A DNA stretch of 64,000 nucleotides, taken from contig NZ_JAERQM010000001.1 in the NCBI RefSeq assembly GCF_019029495.1, positions 744,001 to 808,000 of the forward strand, read 5' to 3'. Both the position numbers and the translations under genes were made by a program. Position 1 is the stretch's first letter. Every line of letters starts with the position of its first letter. The DNA comes from Falsiroseomonas oleicola (lineage in GTDB: Bacteria > Pseudomonadota > Alphaproteobacteria > Acetobacterales > Acetobacteraceae). Under the pieces are notes generated by a model that saw only the letters and a program-made list of their open reading frames with translations, was not told the DNA's origin and made no database searches. Of this stretch, positions 36,535 through 44,993 are shown piece by piece.

Positions 36535-37935
36535 TCAGCCGAGGAAGGGGTCCACCGGGCTGGCCGGCACGCCGGCGGCCTCGATCACCTCGGCCGCCGC
36601 GAACAGCAGGTCCTCACGGTAGCGCCCGGCCAGAAGCTGCGTGCCGACCGGCACCCGCCCGACCAGGCCCGTGGTCACCACCAGCCCGGGCAGTCCCATC
36701 AGCGGCAGGCCGACCTGGGTGAGCTGGGCTTCCATGATCGCGCGGAACCGCGCCGGGCTGCTGACATCGTCCTGGTCCGGGAAGGGCAGCTCGGCGGAGA
36801 CCGGGGTGATCGCCACCGGATAGCGTTCGAAGAACTGCATCCAGGCGCGGACAAAGCCGGCGCGCTTCTGCAACCCGTCCATGAAGCTGTTCAGGTCGGG
36901 CTGGGCGCAGAGCGCCTCCATCTCGCCGAAGATGAAGGTGGCGTCGGGGTCGGCTTCCTGGTGCAGGCTGGCATTCAGCCCACGGCGGCTTTCCGCCAGC
37001 CAGAGCATGGCCTGGATCGCGGCGGGCTCCCGCAAGGGCGGGCATTCCACCTCCTCCACCACCCAGCCATCGGCCTCCAGCCGCTTCGCAGCGTCGCGCA
37101 GCGCGGCCTCCACCTCCGGCACCGTCGCCATGCCTTCCGGCCGGATGCAGAGCGCGGCGCGCTTCTCCACGGGCGGGCCGTCATGCGCGGCGTCGACCCA
37201 CCAGGGGTCGCGCAGGTCGCGGGCGCTCATTGCCGCGAAGGCCAGCCGCAGGTCGCCGATGGTCCGCGCGATGGGACCGGAGACGGCCATGATCTGCCCG
37301 CCGATCGCCCGCTCGGCGCCGGAGGCGTTCCACACCGGAATCCGCCCCAGTGTCGGCCGCAGCCCATGCACGCCGCAGGCATAGGCCGGATAGCGGATGG
37401 AGCCGCCGATATCCGTGCCATGCCCCACCGCACCGATGCCTGCCGCCACGGCCGCCGCCGCGCCGCCCGAGGACCCGCCCGGCGTGATCCCCGGATCGCG
37501 CGGATTCTTCGTATGCCCATGCAGGCTGTTGCGGCAGAACCAGCGCAGGCTGAAGGCCGGCGTATTGGTGCGCCCGAGCAGCACCGCGCCCGCCTTGCGG
37601 AAATTCGCCACCACCGGATTGTCCTGCGTCGCCACTAGGTCCTTCTGGATGCGCAGGCCATTCGTCGTCGCATGGCCGGTCTGGTCGACATTGACCTTGA
37701 TGGTCACTGGCACGCCGGCCATCGGGCCGGGGTCCTCGCCGCGCGCCAGCGCGGCGTCGATCACCGCGGCCTGGCCGAGCACATCCTCCGGCCGGTGATC
37801 CACCACGGCATTGATGGCGGGGTTCGCGGCATCCAGCCGGGCCAGGGCGTCGCGCGCCACCTCCGTCGCGCTCACCTGGCCGCCACGCACCAGGGCGGCA
37901 ATCTCGGTGGCTGGCAGGCGCCAATACTCGGTCAT
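36535..37935 (-). CDS. Amidase signature family hydrolase
   Basis: This 466-residue amidase hydrolyses C-N amide bonds. The Ser-cisSer-Lys triad is complete: Lys80 (PVTIKVN), Ser155 in GGSSGG and nucleophile Ser179 in GHGTDIGGSIRYPAY. The full length and the region PGLVVTTGLVGRVPVGTQLLAG are typical. There is no signal peptide. The spacer upstream to the protease (36269-36534) holds AT-richer promoter DNA and no gene. The gene is divergent from the SMP-30-like gene. It could act on a small amide nutrient, and GatA is unlikely as no gatB/C follow. Confidence 0.9.
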   Translation of the reverse strand: MTEYWRLPATEIAALVRGGQVSATEVARDALARLDAANPAINAVVDHRPEDVLGQAAVIDAALARGEDPGPMAGVPVTIKVNVDQTGHATTNGLRIQKDLVATQDNPVVANFRKAGAVLLGRTNTPAFSLRWFCRNSLHGHTKNPRDPGITPGGSSGGAAAAVAAGIGAVGHGTDIGGSIRYPAYACGVHGLRPTLGRIPVWNASGAERAIGGQIMAVSGPIARTIGDLRLAFAAMSARDLRDPWWVDAAHDGPPVEKRAALCIRPEGMATVPEVEAALRDAAKRLEADGWVVEEVECPPLREPAAIQAMLWLAESRRGLNASLHQEADPDATFIFGEMEALCAQPDLNSFMDGLQKRAGFVRAWMQFFERYPVAITPVSAELPFPDQDDVSSPARFRAIMEAQLTQVGLPLMGLPGLVVTTGLVGRVPVGTQLLAGRYREDLLFAAAEVIEAAGVPASPVDPFLG

Positions 37936-38157
37936 TGCGGGCTTCCCATCGGCATCCGGCTAGGCTGCGGTGCCGGCTGGCCGGCGTCAACGCCCCGGGG
38001 CATCGCGGGTCGATACGGGCTGTCGCGCCGGGACCATCCATCTCACGTTCCGGTGATGTTGCCCCGCCAAGGACCGGCGGGCTGTGGCCCGCCGGGGCGC
38101 CATGCGAGCCTTCCCCCGGCCCGTCAGAGGCCGGAATGAACAAGGGAAGGAATCGCC

Positions 38158-39168
38158 ATGTCCTCCAGCCGCCGTGCCCTGTTGGGCGCCGCCGGCGGGG
38201 TGGCCGCGCTCGCCGCCACGCCCGCCTTCGCCCAGCGCGAAGCCCCCGGCCGCTATCCGGACCCCTCCATCGAGGTGCTCGATCCCAGCTTCAACCGCTA
38301 CCGCCTGGTGCTGGCGGCGGTGGAACGCCTGGCCACCGGCTTCCGCTGGAGCGAGGGGCCGGTCTGGTTCGGCGACCAGCGCTGCCTGATCTGGTCCGAC
38401 ATCCCCTCCAACAAGATGATGCGCTGGAGCGAGACGACCGGCCGCGTCGACGTCTTCCGCGAACCCTCCAACAACAGCAACGGCAATACCCGCGACCGCC
38501 AGGGCCGCCTCATCACCTGCGAGCATCTGACGCGGCGCGTGACCCGGACGGAGCTGGATGGCCGCATCACCGTCATCGCCGACCGCTATGACGGCAAGCG
38601 GCTGAACAGCCCGAACGACGTGGTGGTGAAGTCGGATGGCAGCATCTGGTTCACCGACCCGCCCTTCGGCATCCTCGGCTTCTATGAGGGCGAGCGGGCG
38701 GAGCCGGAGCTGCCGACCAACCTTTACCGCGTGGCGCCCGATGGTCGGATCAGCGTGGCCACCGGCGATGTCGGCCGGCCCAACGGCCTCGCCTTCTCCC
38801 CGGATGAGCGGATTCTCTATGTGGTGGAGGCGGCGGCGACGCCGCGGGTGATCCGCGCCTTCGACGTCGGCGATGACGGCCGCCTCTCCAACAGCCGCGT
38901 CTTCCACCAGTGCAGGGAGGGTGAGACGCCGGACGGCTTCCGCGTCGATGTCGACGGCAACCTGTGGTGCGGCTGGGGCATGGGCACGCCGGAGCTGGAT
39001 GGCGTGCGGGTGCTGAACAAGGACGGCGCGCCGATCGGCCATATCCGCCTGCCGGAACGCTGCGCCAATGTGACCTTCGGCGGGCGCTTCCGGAACCGGC
39101 TGTTCATGCCGGCGAGCCGGTCGCTCTACAGCCTTTATGTGAATACGCAGGGCGTGGCCTACGGGTGA
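38158..39168 (+). CDS. SMP-30/gluconolactonase-like protein with Tat signal
   Basis: This 336-residue six-bladed propeller lactonase or esterase of the SMP-30/LRE family has a twin-arginine-like leader (SSRRALLGAAGGVAALAATPAFA), so it acts in the periplasm. Metal/substrate motifs: SEGPVWFGDQRCLIWSD, LNSPNDVVVKSDGSIWFTDP, GRPNGLAFSPDERILYVVE, and PDGFRVDVDGNLWC. Gluconolactonases open sugar lactones. This version may act on another lactone. It starts after a GGAA ribosome site. A hairpin lies 10 bp past the stop. Confidence 0.9.
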   Translation: MSSSRRALLGAAGGVAALAATPAFAQREAPGRYPDPSIEVLDPSFNRYRLVLAAVERLATGFRWSEGPVWFGDQRCLIWSDIPSNKMMRWSETTGRVDVFREPSNNSNGNTRDRQGRLITCEHLTRRVTRTELDGRITVIADRYDGKRLNSPNDVVVKSDGSIWFTDPPFGILGFYEGERAEPELPTNLYRVAPDGRISVATGDVGRPNGLAFSPDERILYVVEAAATPRVIRAFDVGDDGRLSNSRVFHQCREGETPDGFRVDVDGNLWCGWGMGTPELDGVRVLNKDGAPIGHIRLPERCANVTFGGRFRNRLFMPASRSLYSLYVNTQGVAYG

Positions 39169-39177
39169 GGGTCGGTT

Positions 39178-39201
39178 CCTCCCCCGCGCATGCGGGGGAG
39201 G
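39178..39201 (+). terminator. Hairpin after the SMP-30-like gene
   Basis: Perfect 10-bp arms CCTCCCCCGC/GCGGGGGAGG enclose a GCAT loop, 10 bp after the stop. There is no U-run. It also marks the boundary just before the duplicated aldolase fragment. Confidence 0.6.
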
Positions 39202-39213
39202 CCCTTGCCGGCA

Positions 39214-39326
39214 TCAGCCGCGGGCGATCGCGACCTGCGCCTTGGCGGCGGTCAGCATCAAGCCGCTGTCGTTCATGATGGTCGCCAAGTTAAAGCCCCG
39301 CCCGAACATCTCTTCGAATAGGCACC
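39214..39326 (-). pseudogene. Duplicated 3' end of the HpcH/HpaI aldolase gene
   Basis: This stretch matches 40388-40501, the last 37 or so codons of the aldolase gene, in the same orientation, with about eight differences, among them one missing C near 39311. It has the same TCA (stop) at its end and no start, so it is not expressed as an enzyme. It is one side of a direct repeat around an AT-richer segment, either the displaced original end of the aldolase gene or the rest of a second aldolase. Confidence 0.8.
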
Positions 39327-39543
39327 ACTTCAAGCGCATATCCCATAGTCACACTATCACGTGGCAAAATTTTCGTTACTTGTGTTATATTCGAAATATT
39401 GATGCCCGAGGCTTAGATTTATTCTCCGCCACTTTGATGGTTTGATCTATTAAGGTCGCAATATATGCTCCGAGATTAGAGCGGAAGCTCAATTTCGGGC
39501 AATTATCGCGCATCCACTTCGCGGAAAGGCGGAATATCCTTTG

Positions 39544-40203
39544 TCACTCCGGCTTCCGCAGCCTCGCCTGTTGTAGCATGCGCCTGCCGAACTCGCACAT
39601 TTTTTGCCTGGAAGCTCCAATCAAGGGAAATTTTTCGGCCGCTCGCATCCTGGCTTCGAAATCCGGCGCGTCTTTCCACCAATGAATACGCCAAGATTGA
39701 ATGATTCCATAAAATACCATCATCTCATCCGACAAATCACCAAATAACCGCCGATAGCTGTGAACCGCCGTATATATTGTTATCGTAATATATTCTATTG
39801 AGAAACTGTTCTCAATATTAATATCTGATGAGCTGTGTTTTAGAAAATTATATGGATGCAGCAGGGCTTCGAAGATTTCACCTTCCAATTCGGGCGAGAT
39901 GTCAGCTATTTTTAACAATCTACGCAAATCGTTCAGCCCAACCTCTGGCTTTCCACCCGAAAGTGTAGCCATGATCTCGGTCGCAGCGCTGGCGAGTAGA
40001 TGGGCTGGTATCGGGTCTTCGTCGACGAGGAAAAGCCGAATCGCCGCGTTAATCTCAGTCCGGCAGATTTCTCGTCGATTGAGCCGTAGGTATTCAAGGC
40101 TTGGGTTGTCATCAGCGATTGGCAGAGTCGCTCGCTGATCAAGCGACAGACGCCGCTTCTTTCCTTTCAAGGGCGCCCTCTCACCCACCATCACCCGCCA
40201 CAT
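39544..40203 (-). CDS. Protein of unknown function on a low-GC insert
   Basis: The 219 residues are all predicted soluble and mostly helical. Visible features: a basic N-terminus (LKGKKRRLSL), RTEINAAIRLFLVDEDPIPA, HLLASAATEIMATLSGG, and a central HPYNFLKHSSSD. From memory, a widespread unnamed bacterial family carries a similar 'A..LF....DPI..H.L..AA..I' plus 'NF.KH...D' pattern, but I cannot name it. Codon use is clearly AT-richer than in neighbours, indicating recent transfer. The ATG at 40203 has no strong ribosome site. Defence or toxin roles would be guesswork. Confidence 0.75.
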   Translation of the reverse strand: MWRVMVGERAPLKGKKRRLSLDQRATLPIADDNPSLEYLRLNRREICRTEINAAIRLFLVDEDPIPAHLLASAATEIMATLSGGKPEVGLNDLRRLLKIADISPELEGEIFEALLHPYNFLKHSSSDINIENSFSIEYITITIYTAVHSYRRLFGDLSDEMMVFYGIIQSWRIHWWKDAPDFEARMRAAEKFPLIGASRQKMCEFGRRMLQQARLRKPE

Positions 40204-40351
40204 GCTTCTGTGAAGGAAGTGCCCATACCAAAAATTGCAGTAAGGCTGCCAGCCATAGCAGCCTCGCAGTGGCAGTCATGGCAGGAATCGCCGTCATTCC
40301 GGCACGCCACTGAGCGACGCATCACGGTGATCCAGCATAGAGACTACCAGA

Positions 40352-40379
40352 GACAGGGGCCGAAGCCCCCGTCCCTGTC
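40352..40379 (-). terminator. Stem-loop after the aldolase gene
   Basis: Outer arms GACAGGG/CCCTGTC with an inner GGC-CGAA-GCC hairpin lie nine bases past the aldolase stop. It has the form of an intrinsic terminator without a long U-tract. It may belong to the incoming segment, as the displaced aldolase end lacks it. Confidence 0.55.
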
Positions 40380-40387
40380 GCGGAGAC

Positions 40388-41143
40388 TCAGCCGCGCGCG
40401 ATCGCGACCTGCGCCTTGGCGGCGGTCAGCATCAGACCGCTGTCGTTCATGATGGTCGCCAGGTTGAAGCCCCGCTCGAACATCTCCTTCGAATAGGCGC
40501 CGGTCATGGTGTGGATGCCCACCTTCACGCCATGCGCATGGGCGGTGGTGCGGATCTTGTCGAGCACCGCCAGGAACTCCGGCTCCCGCCGATCCTGCAA
40601 GGGCGCCATGCCGAGCGACAGACTGAGGTCGGACGGGCCGATATAGATGGCGTCGACGCCGGGGACGGAGACGATGGCTTCCAGATTGTCGAGCGCCGTC
40701 TTGGTCTCGATCATCGGGATGACCAGCACATCCTCATTCGCCGCATTGGTATCGGCCGCGGCGCCATACATGCCGGAGCGGATCGGGCCGAAGCTGCGCG
40801 TGCCCTTGTTGGGGTAGCGGCAATAGGACACCAGGGCGCGCGCCTCGGCTTCCGTGTTCACCATCGGGCAGATCACGCCCTTGGCCCCGCCATCCAGCAC
40901 CTTGCCGATGATGCCGGGCTCGTTCCACGGCACGCGCACCATGGGGGTGACGCCATGCGGCTGCATGCCCTGGAAGCAGGCGACCATGGACATGTAGTCC
41001 TGCACGCCATGCTGGATATCGACGGTCAGGCTGTCCCAGCCGGCCAGGGCCATGACTTCCGCGGTGAAGCCACTCGGGATGGCGAGCCACCCATTCACCA
41101 CCGGCTTGCCTGCTGCCCAGGCTGCCTTGACGCCATTTGCCAT
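40388..41143 (-). CDS. HpcH/HpaI-family 2-oxo-acid aldolase
   Basis: This 251-residue class II aldolase cleaves 2-keto-3-deoxy sugar acids or 4-hydroxy-2-oxo acids. The family pattern is intact: DSLTVDIQHGVQDY, TPMVRVPWNEPGIIGKVLDGGAKGVICPMVNT, the metal-binding Glu in IPMIETKTALDNL, and YIGPSDLSLSLGM with the catalytic Asp. A strong AGGGGGAA lies upstream of the ATG. The final 37 codons also occur as a separate fragment at 39214, so the end of this gene may have been supplied by an incoming element. The gene is divergent from an FAD-linked dehydrogenase. Confidence 0.92.
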   Translation of the reverse strand: MANGVKAAWAAGKPVVNGWLAIPSGFTAEVMALAGWDSLTVDIQHGVQDYMSMVACFQGMQPHGVTPMVRVPWNEPGIIGKVLDGGAKGVICPMVNTEAEARALVSYCRYPNKGTRSFGPIRSGMYGAAADTNAANEDVLVIPMIETKTALDNLEAIVSVPGVDAIYIGPSDLSLSLGMAPLQDRREPEFLAVLDKIRTTAHAHGVKVGIHTMTGAYSKEMFERGFNLATIMNDSGLMLTAAKAQVAIARG

Positions 41144-41297
41144 CTTATCCGTTCCCCCTTGGGTGGTTGTATGATGACTGGACGCTAGGCGCGCGCCGCC
41201 GGGGCGTCAACGCGCCGGGCGCCGCTTTGCGAGGCGGCTCCGCACATGGCAGGTTGGGGGCCAGGGCGCGGACCAGCCCGTGCCGCCGGAGCTTTGC

Positions 41298-42692
41298 ATG
41301 AACACCCTTTCCCCCCGCCCGGTGGATGCCGTGATCGCGGCCGCCAGTGCTTTCCTGGGCGAACGCATGACGATCAACGCCGCCATCCGCGAACAGCACA
41401 GCCATGGCGAGGACAGTTCCACGCCGACGATGCCGGATGCCGTCGCCTTCGTCGAAACCACGGAGGAGGTCAGCCGCCTGCTGGCGCTGTGCCACCAGCA
41501 TGGCGTGCCGGTGGTGCCCTTCGGCGCCGGCACCAGCCTGGAGGGCCATGTGAATCCGGTGCGCGCCGGCATCAGCCTCGACCTGTCGCGCATGACGGCG
41601 ATCCTGGAGGTGAACGAGCAGGACATGGATTGCCTGCTGGAACCCGGCGTCACCCGCCAGCAACTCAACGAGCATCTGCGGGACAAGGGCCTGTTCTTCC
41701 CGGTCGACCCCGGCAGCCACTGCACGCTGGGCGGCATGGTGGCCACGCGGGCCTCCGGCACCAATGCGGTCCGCTACGGCACGATCCGGGAAAATACGCT
41801 GGGGCTGGAGGTGGTGCTGGCGGATGGCCGGGTCATCACCACCGGTGGCCGCACCCGCAAGGCCGCCAATGGCTACGACCTGACCCGGCTGTTCATCGGC
41901 AGCGAGGGCACGCTCGGCGTCGTCACCAAGGTTCGCCTGCGCCTCACCGGCATTCCGGAGGCGATGAGCTCCGCCGTGGTGCAGTTCCCGACCCTGGCGG
42001 GCGCGGTGGAAAGCACCATCCAGGTCATGCAGCTCGGCATCCCGGTGGCGCGGATCGAGCTGCTGGACGACGACATGATGGCCGCCTCCATCGCCTTCTC
42101 GAAGCTCGAGGGTTTTGCCCCGCTCACCACCCTCTTCCTCGAATTCCACGGCACCGAGGCCGGGGTGAAGGAACAGGCGGAGCTGGTGGAGGCCATCACC
42201 ACCGAAAATGGCGGCAGCGGCTTCCGCTGGGAAACCGATCCGGCGGCCCGGGCCAAGCTGTGGAAGGCAAGGCATGACAGCTACTGGGCCGGCATCGCCT
42301 GGAAGCCGGGCTTCAAGGCGCTGACCACCGATGTCTGCGTGCCGATCTCCCGCCTGGCGGAGGCGCTGGTGGGCGCCAAGCAGGAAGCGACCGAGCTCGG
42401 CCACACCACCTGCATCGTCGGCCATGTCGGCGACGGCAATTTCCACCAGATGATCCTCTACAATCCGGAGGACCCGAAGGGGCTGGAAGGCGCCTGGGAC
42501 ATGGACCGGCGCGTGGTGGCGCGCGGCTTGTCGCTCGGCGGTACCTGTTCCGGCGAGCACGGCATCGGCCTCGGCAAGCGCGAATTCCTGGAGACGGAAC
42601 ATGGCGCGGAAGCGCTGGCCGTGATGCGCAGCCTGAAGGCGACGCTCGACCCCAAGGGCATCATGAATCCCGGCAAGATGTTCCGGAATTAG
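41298..42692 (+). CDS. FAD-linked oxidase, D-lactate dehydrogenase/glycolate oxidase GlcD type
   Basis: This 464-residue flavoprotein oxidises a 2-hydroxy acid to the 2-oxo acid. Its PCMH-type FAD domain shows VVPFGAGTSLEGHVNP, DPGSHCTLGGMVATRASGTN, GYDLTRLFIGSEGTLGVVT. The cap domain ends with a conserved metal/substrate block HVGDGNFHQMILYNPED and GTCSGEHGIGLGKREFL. This matches cytochrome-dependent D-lactate dehydrogenases (DLD) best. The ATG at 41298 is chosen with GGAG upstream. It heads a plus-strand run with an MFS transporter and a beta-lactamase gene, and is divergent from the aldolase, with which it may share a pathway. Confidence 0.9.
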   Translation: MNTLSPRPVDAVIAAASAFLGERMTINAAIREQHSHGEDSSTPTMPDAVAFVETTEEVSRLLALCHQHGVPVVPFGAGTSLEGHVNPVRAGISLDLSRMTAILEVNEQDMDCLLEPGVTRQQLNEHLRDKGLFFPVDPGSHCTLGGMVATRASGTNAVRYGTIRENTLGLEVVLADGRVITTGGRTRKAANGYDLTRLFIGSEGTLGVVTKVRLRLTGIPEAMSSAVVQFPTLAGAVESTIQVMQLGIPVARIELLDDDMMAASIAFSKLEGFAPLTTLFLEFHGTEAGVKEQAELVEAITTENGGSGFRWETDPAARAKLWKARHDSYWAGIAWKPGFKALTTDVCVPISRLAEALVGAKQEATELGHTTCIVGHVGDGNFHQMILYNPEDPKGLEGAWDMDRRVVARGLSLGGTCSGEHGIGLGKREFLETEHGAEALAVMRSLKATLDPKGIMNPGKMFRN

Positions 42693-42695
42693 GGG

Positions 42696-43913
42696 ATGAT
42701 CCGCGCGGCGACCGGGATCGCGGTGCCGATCCTGGTGCTCTGCCTCGGCCATGTCTTCTCCAATGCCGTGCGGACCATTCCCGCCATGGCGGCCGACGTG
42801 CTGATGCGCGACCTCGGCCTGACGGCGGAGGCGCTGGCCCAGATCACCGGCGCCTTCCCGCTGGCCTTCGCCGCGGTGATGATCCCGGTCGGCATCGCGC
42901 TCGACCGCTTTGGCGTGAAGCGCGTGGCGCTGGGCCTGCTGACGGTGGCGGGCTGTGGCGCGGTGCTGGGGGCCATGGCGACCGGGCCGTGGTCGATGCT
43001 GCTGGCCCAGGTGGTGCTGGGGGCCGGCTGTTCCGGGATGCTGATGTGCCCCATCACCTTCGCCGCGCGAGGCCTCTCCACCGCCCGCTTCGCCGTCTGG
43101 TCCGGCCTGATCCAGGCGCTGGGCAATACCGGCATGCTGCTCTCGGCCAGCCCGCTGGCCCTGTTGGTGGAGGCGCTGGACTGGCGCGCCGGCTTCCTGG
43201 CCTGCGCCGGCATCGCCGCGCTGGCCCTGCCCCTGGTGGCGCTGCTGGTGCCGGGCGACCGGCCGGCGGCGGTCCCCGCCCGCAGCCTCGGCGCGGATGT
43301 GCGGGAGGTGGCGCGGATGGCGGCCCAGCCGGCGCTGCGCGGCGTGATGGTCTTCGTCTTCGCCTCCTTCGCCGCGGTGCTCGGCCTGCGCGGGCTGTGG
43401 GGCGGCCCCTGGCTGATGGAAGGCAAGGGGCTGGACCGGGTGGCGGCGGGGAATGTGCTGCTGGCCTGCACCGTGGCGCTGACGGTGGGGCCATTGCTGG
43501 CGGGGCTGGTGCTGCGGCGCGTCGGCCATGCGCGGGCGCTGATGGCCGGCAGCCACCTGGCCTGCGCCGTCTTCATCCTGCTGATCGTGGGCGGGGGCCC
43601 TGGCGGCTGGCTGGCCGCGATGCTCGGCCTGCCGATGCTGCCGGTGGCCTGGGATGCGGTGCTGCTGGTGCTGTTCGGCGGCATCATCTCCTTCCAGGTG
43701 CTGGCCTTTTCCATCGTGCGATCGGCCGTGCCGCCGGAACAGGCGGGCCGCGCGCTGTCGGCCGCCAACCTGTTCTTCTTCTCCGGCGCGGCGGTGTTCC
43801 AGGCGCTGTCGGGGGCCATGGCCGGCTGGGGCGGACCCTCGGCGGCGCTGACCACCTTCGCGGTGGGGCTGCTGGTCTGCACCCTCGGCTTCCTGGCGCT
43901 GCGGCCGCGATGA
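42696..43913 (+). CDS. MFS transporter
   Basis: This 405-residue permease has about twelve TM segments. The N-terminal half carries the family motif region (GIALDRFGVKRVALGLLTVAGCG) and the loop before helix 7 is short. The ATG is three bases after the upstream stop. Its own stop overlaps the next ATG (ATGA), so the three genes are one unit. Export of a toxic compound or uptake of the lactate-type substrate are both possible. Confidence 0.88.
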   Translation: MIRAATGIAVPILVLCLGHVFSNAVRTIPAMAADVLMRDLGLTAEALAQITGAFPLAFAAVMIPVGIALDRFGVKRVALGLLTVAGCGAVLGAMATGPWSMLLAQVVLGAGCSGMLMCPITFAARGLSTARFAVWSGLIQALGNTGMLLSASPLALLVEALDWRAGFLACAGIAALALPLVALLVPGDRPAAVPARSLGADVREVARMAAQPALRGVMVFVFASFAAVLGLRGLWGGPWLMEGKGLDRVAAGNVLLACTVALTVGPLLAGLVLRRVGHARALMAGSHLACAVFILLIVGGGPGGWLAAMLGLPMLPVAWDAVLLVLFGGIISFQVLAFSIVRSAVPPEQAGRALSAANLFFFSGAAVFQALSGAMAGWGGPSAALTTFAVGLLVCTLGFLALRPR

Positions 43914-44743
43914 GGCGCCGGCTGCTCCTGGCCGGGGTCACCGCACTGGCAGCCCGCCCGGCGCTGGCGCAGGCACCGCGCATCCTGCCGCGTGCCGCCC
44001 TCGGCGCGGAGGCCGGGCGGCCGGTCAGCTTCCTGGCGCGGGAGGTGGGCGGCCCCGGCGCCTGGATGCTGGTGGATAGCGCGCTGGATGCGCTGCACAC
44101 CCCCTGGTCCAGCTTCAAGGTCCCCAACCTGCTGATCGCGCTGGAAAGCGGCATCGCCGCCGATCTCGCCGCCGCCCGGCGCTGGGACCCCGCCCGCCGC
44201 CCGGCCGCGCCGCACTGGCCGGCCATCTGGCGCCAGGACCAGACGCTGGGGGAGGCCTTTCGCAATTCCACCGTCTGGTATTTCCAGGACCTGGCGCGGC
44301 AGGTCGGCACGGCCCGCTACCGTGCCACCCTGGCACGCTGGGGCTATGGCAATGCCACGGTGTCGCAGGGATCGGACCGCTTCTGGCTGGATGGCACGCT
44401 GCGGATTTCGGTGCGGGAACAGGTGGCCTTCCTCGCCGCGCTGCTGGAGAGCCGCCTCGGCGTGGCGCCCGCCAGCCTGGCGGCGCTGGAGGCGGCGAGC
44501 CTGGCCGGCGCCGCGCCCGGCCTCACCCTGCATGGCAAGACCGGCGCCGGCCCGCGCCGCCCCGGACCGGGGGCGGAAGGCTGGTATGTCGGCTTCCTGC
44601 GCCGGGACGCCGCGCCGCCCGTGGCCTTCGCCCTGCACACCTATGCGCCGGATTTCGCCGCGCTGCGCGACTTCCGGCGCGACGCGGCGCTGCGGTTGCT
44701 GGCGGCCGCCGGGCTGCTGCCGGCGGGCTTCCCCCAGTCGTAA
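43910..44743 (+). CDS. Class D (OXA-type) beta-lactamase
   Basis: This 277-residue serine beta-lactamase has all class D marks in order: Ser67-x-x-Lys70 (PWSSFKVPNLLIAL), Ser120-x-Val122 followed by WYFQ (FRNSTVWYFQDLA), the Tyr146-Gly-Asn148 motif (RWGYGNATVS), Lys210-Thr-Gly212 (LHGKTGAG), and a WYVGFL strand. The N-terminus is a signal peptide (RRLLLAGVTALAARPALAQ), so it acts in the periplasm, hydrolysing penicillins or related amides. The ATG overlaps the MFS stop. It is divergent in sequence from the named OXA enzymes I recall. A physiological role other than resistance is possible. Confidence 0.88.
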   Translation: MRRRLLLAGVTALAARPALAQAPRILPRAALGAEAGRPVSFLAREVGGPGAWMLVDSALDALHTPWSSFKVPNLLIALESGIAADLAAARRWDPARRPAAPHWPAIWRQDQTLGEAFRNSTVWYFQDLARQVGTARYRATLARWGYGNATVSQGSDRFWLDGTLRISVREQVAFLAALLESRLGVAPASLAALEAASLAGAAPGLTLHGKTGAGPRRPGPGAEGWYVGFLRRDAAPPVAFALHTYAPDFAALRDFRRDAALRLLAAAGLLPAGFPQS

Positions 44744-44799
44744 CTGTCCACCCGGCCCGCCGGGCTGATAGCCTTCGGCCGACAGCGGAGGTCCTTCCC

Positions 44800-44934
44800 A
44801 TGCTGAGGCTGGTGGGTCTGGTGGTGGTTCTGGCGGGCGTCGCGCTGCTCGGCCATTGGCTGCTGGTGCAGGGGGTGCAGATGCCGGGGGAGGTCGGCCG
44901 CCTCGCCGCCGGCACCTGCGCCGCCTGCCATTGA
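44800..44934 (+). CDS. 44-residue membrane microprotein ending in CXXCH
   Basis: ATG at 44800 has GGAGG eight bases upstream, among the best ribosome sites in the window. The product is a basic N-terminus (MLRL), one hydrophobic helix (about 5-25, VGLVVVLAGVALLGHWLLVQ), a short linker (GVQMPGEVGRLAAG), and the last residues TCAACH, a covalent heme-attachment type motif at the very C-terminus. CXXCH with no cytochrome fold after it is unusual. It could bind heme c by the maturation system, metal, or a disulfide partner, or be a start-truncated relic. No downstream frame resumes a cytochrome, so I find no frameshift. It lies between a beta-lactamase and a stress protein. Confidence 0.6.
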   Translation: MLRLVGLVVVLAGVALLGHWLLVQGVQMPGEVGRLAAGTCAACH

Positions 44935-44993
44935 GGACGGGGTGCCGCCGCGCACGCTCCTGCACTAGGATCGCCGGGCAGGAGGAGCCCCGC

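Larger units (their letters stand above)
39327..40387. mobile_element. Small low-GC insert flanked by the aldolase duplication
   Basis: The composition changes sharply here to long AT-rich runs, unlike anything else in the window, and returns to normal at the true aldolase end. The insert holds one reading frame (39544-40203). 39327-39543 has no gene, only AT-rich DNA with promoter-like and stop-rich sequence. 40204-40387 has a short spacer and a terminator. There is no integrase or transposase and no inverted-repeat ends I can see. Confidence 0.5.

Noticed and set aside
39242-39445. Small plus-strand frame in the AT-rich insert
   Set aside because: Its first third is antisense to the duplicated aldolase fragment, and it has no ribosome site or recognisable content.
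44742-44751. AACTGTCCAC after the beta-lactamase gene, matching the end of the MITE-like element
   Set aside because: Only ten bases match and there is no partner inverted repeat nearby, so chance is likely.
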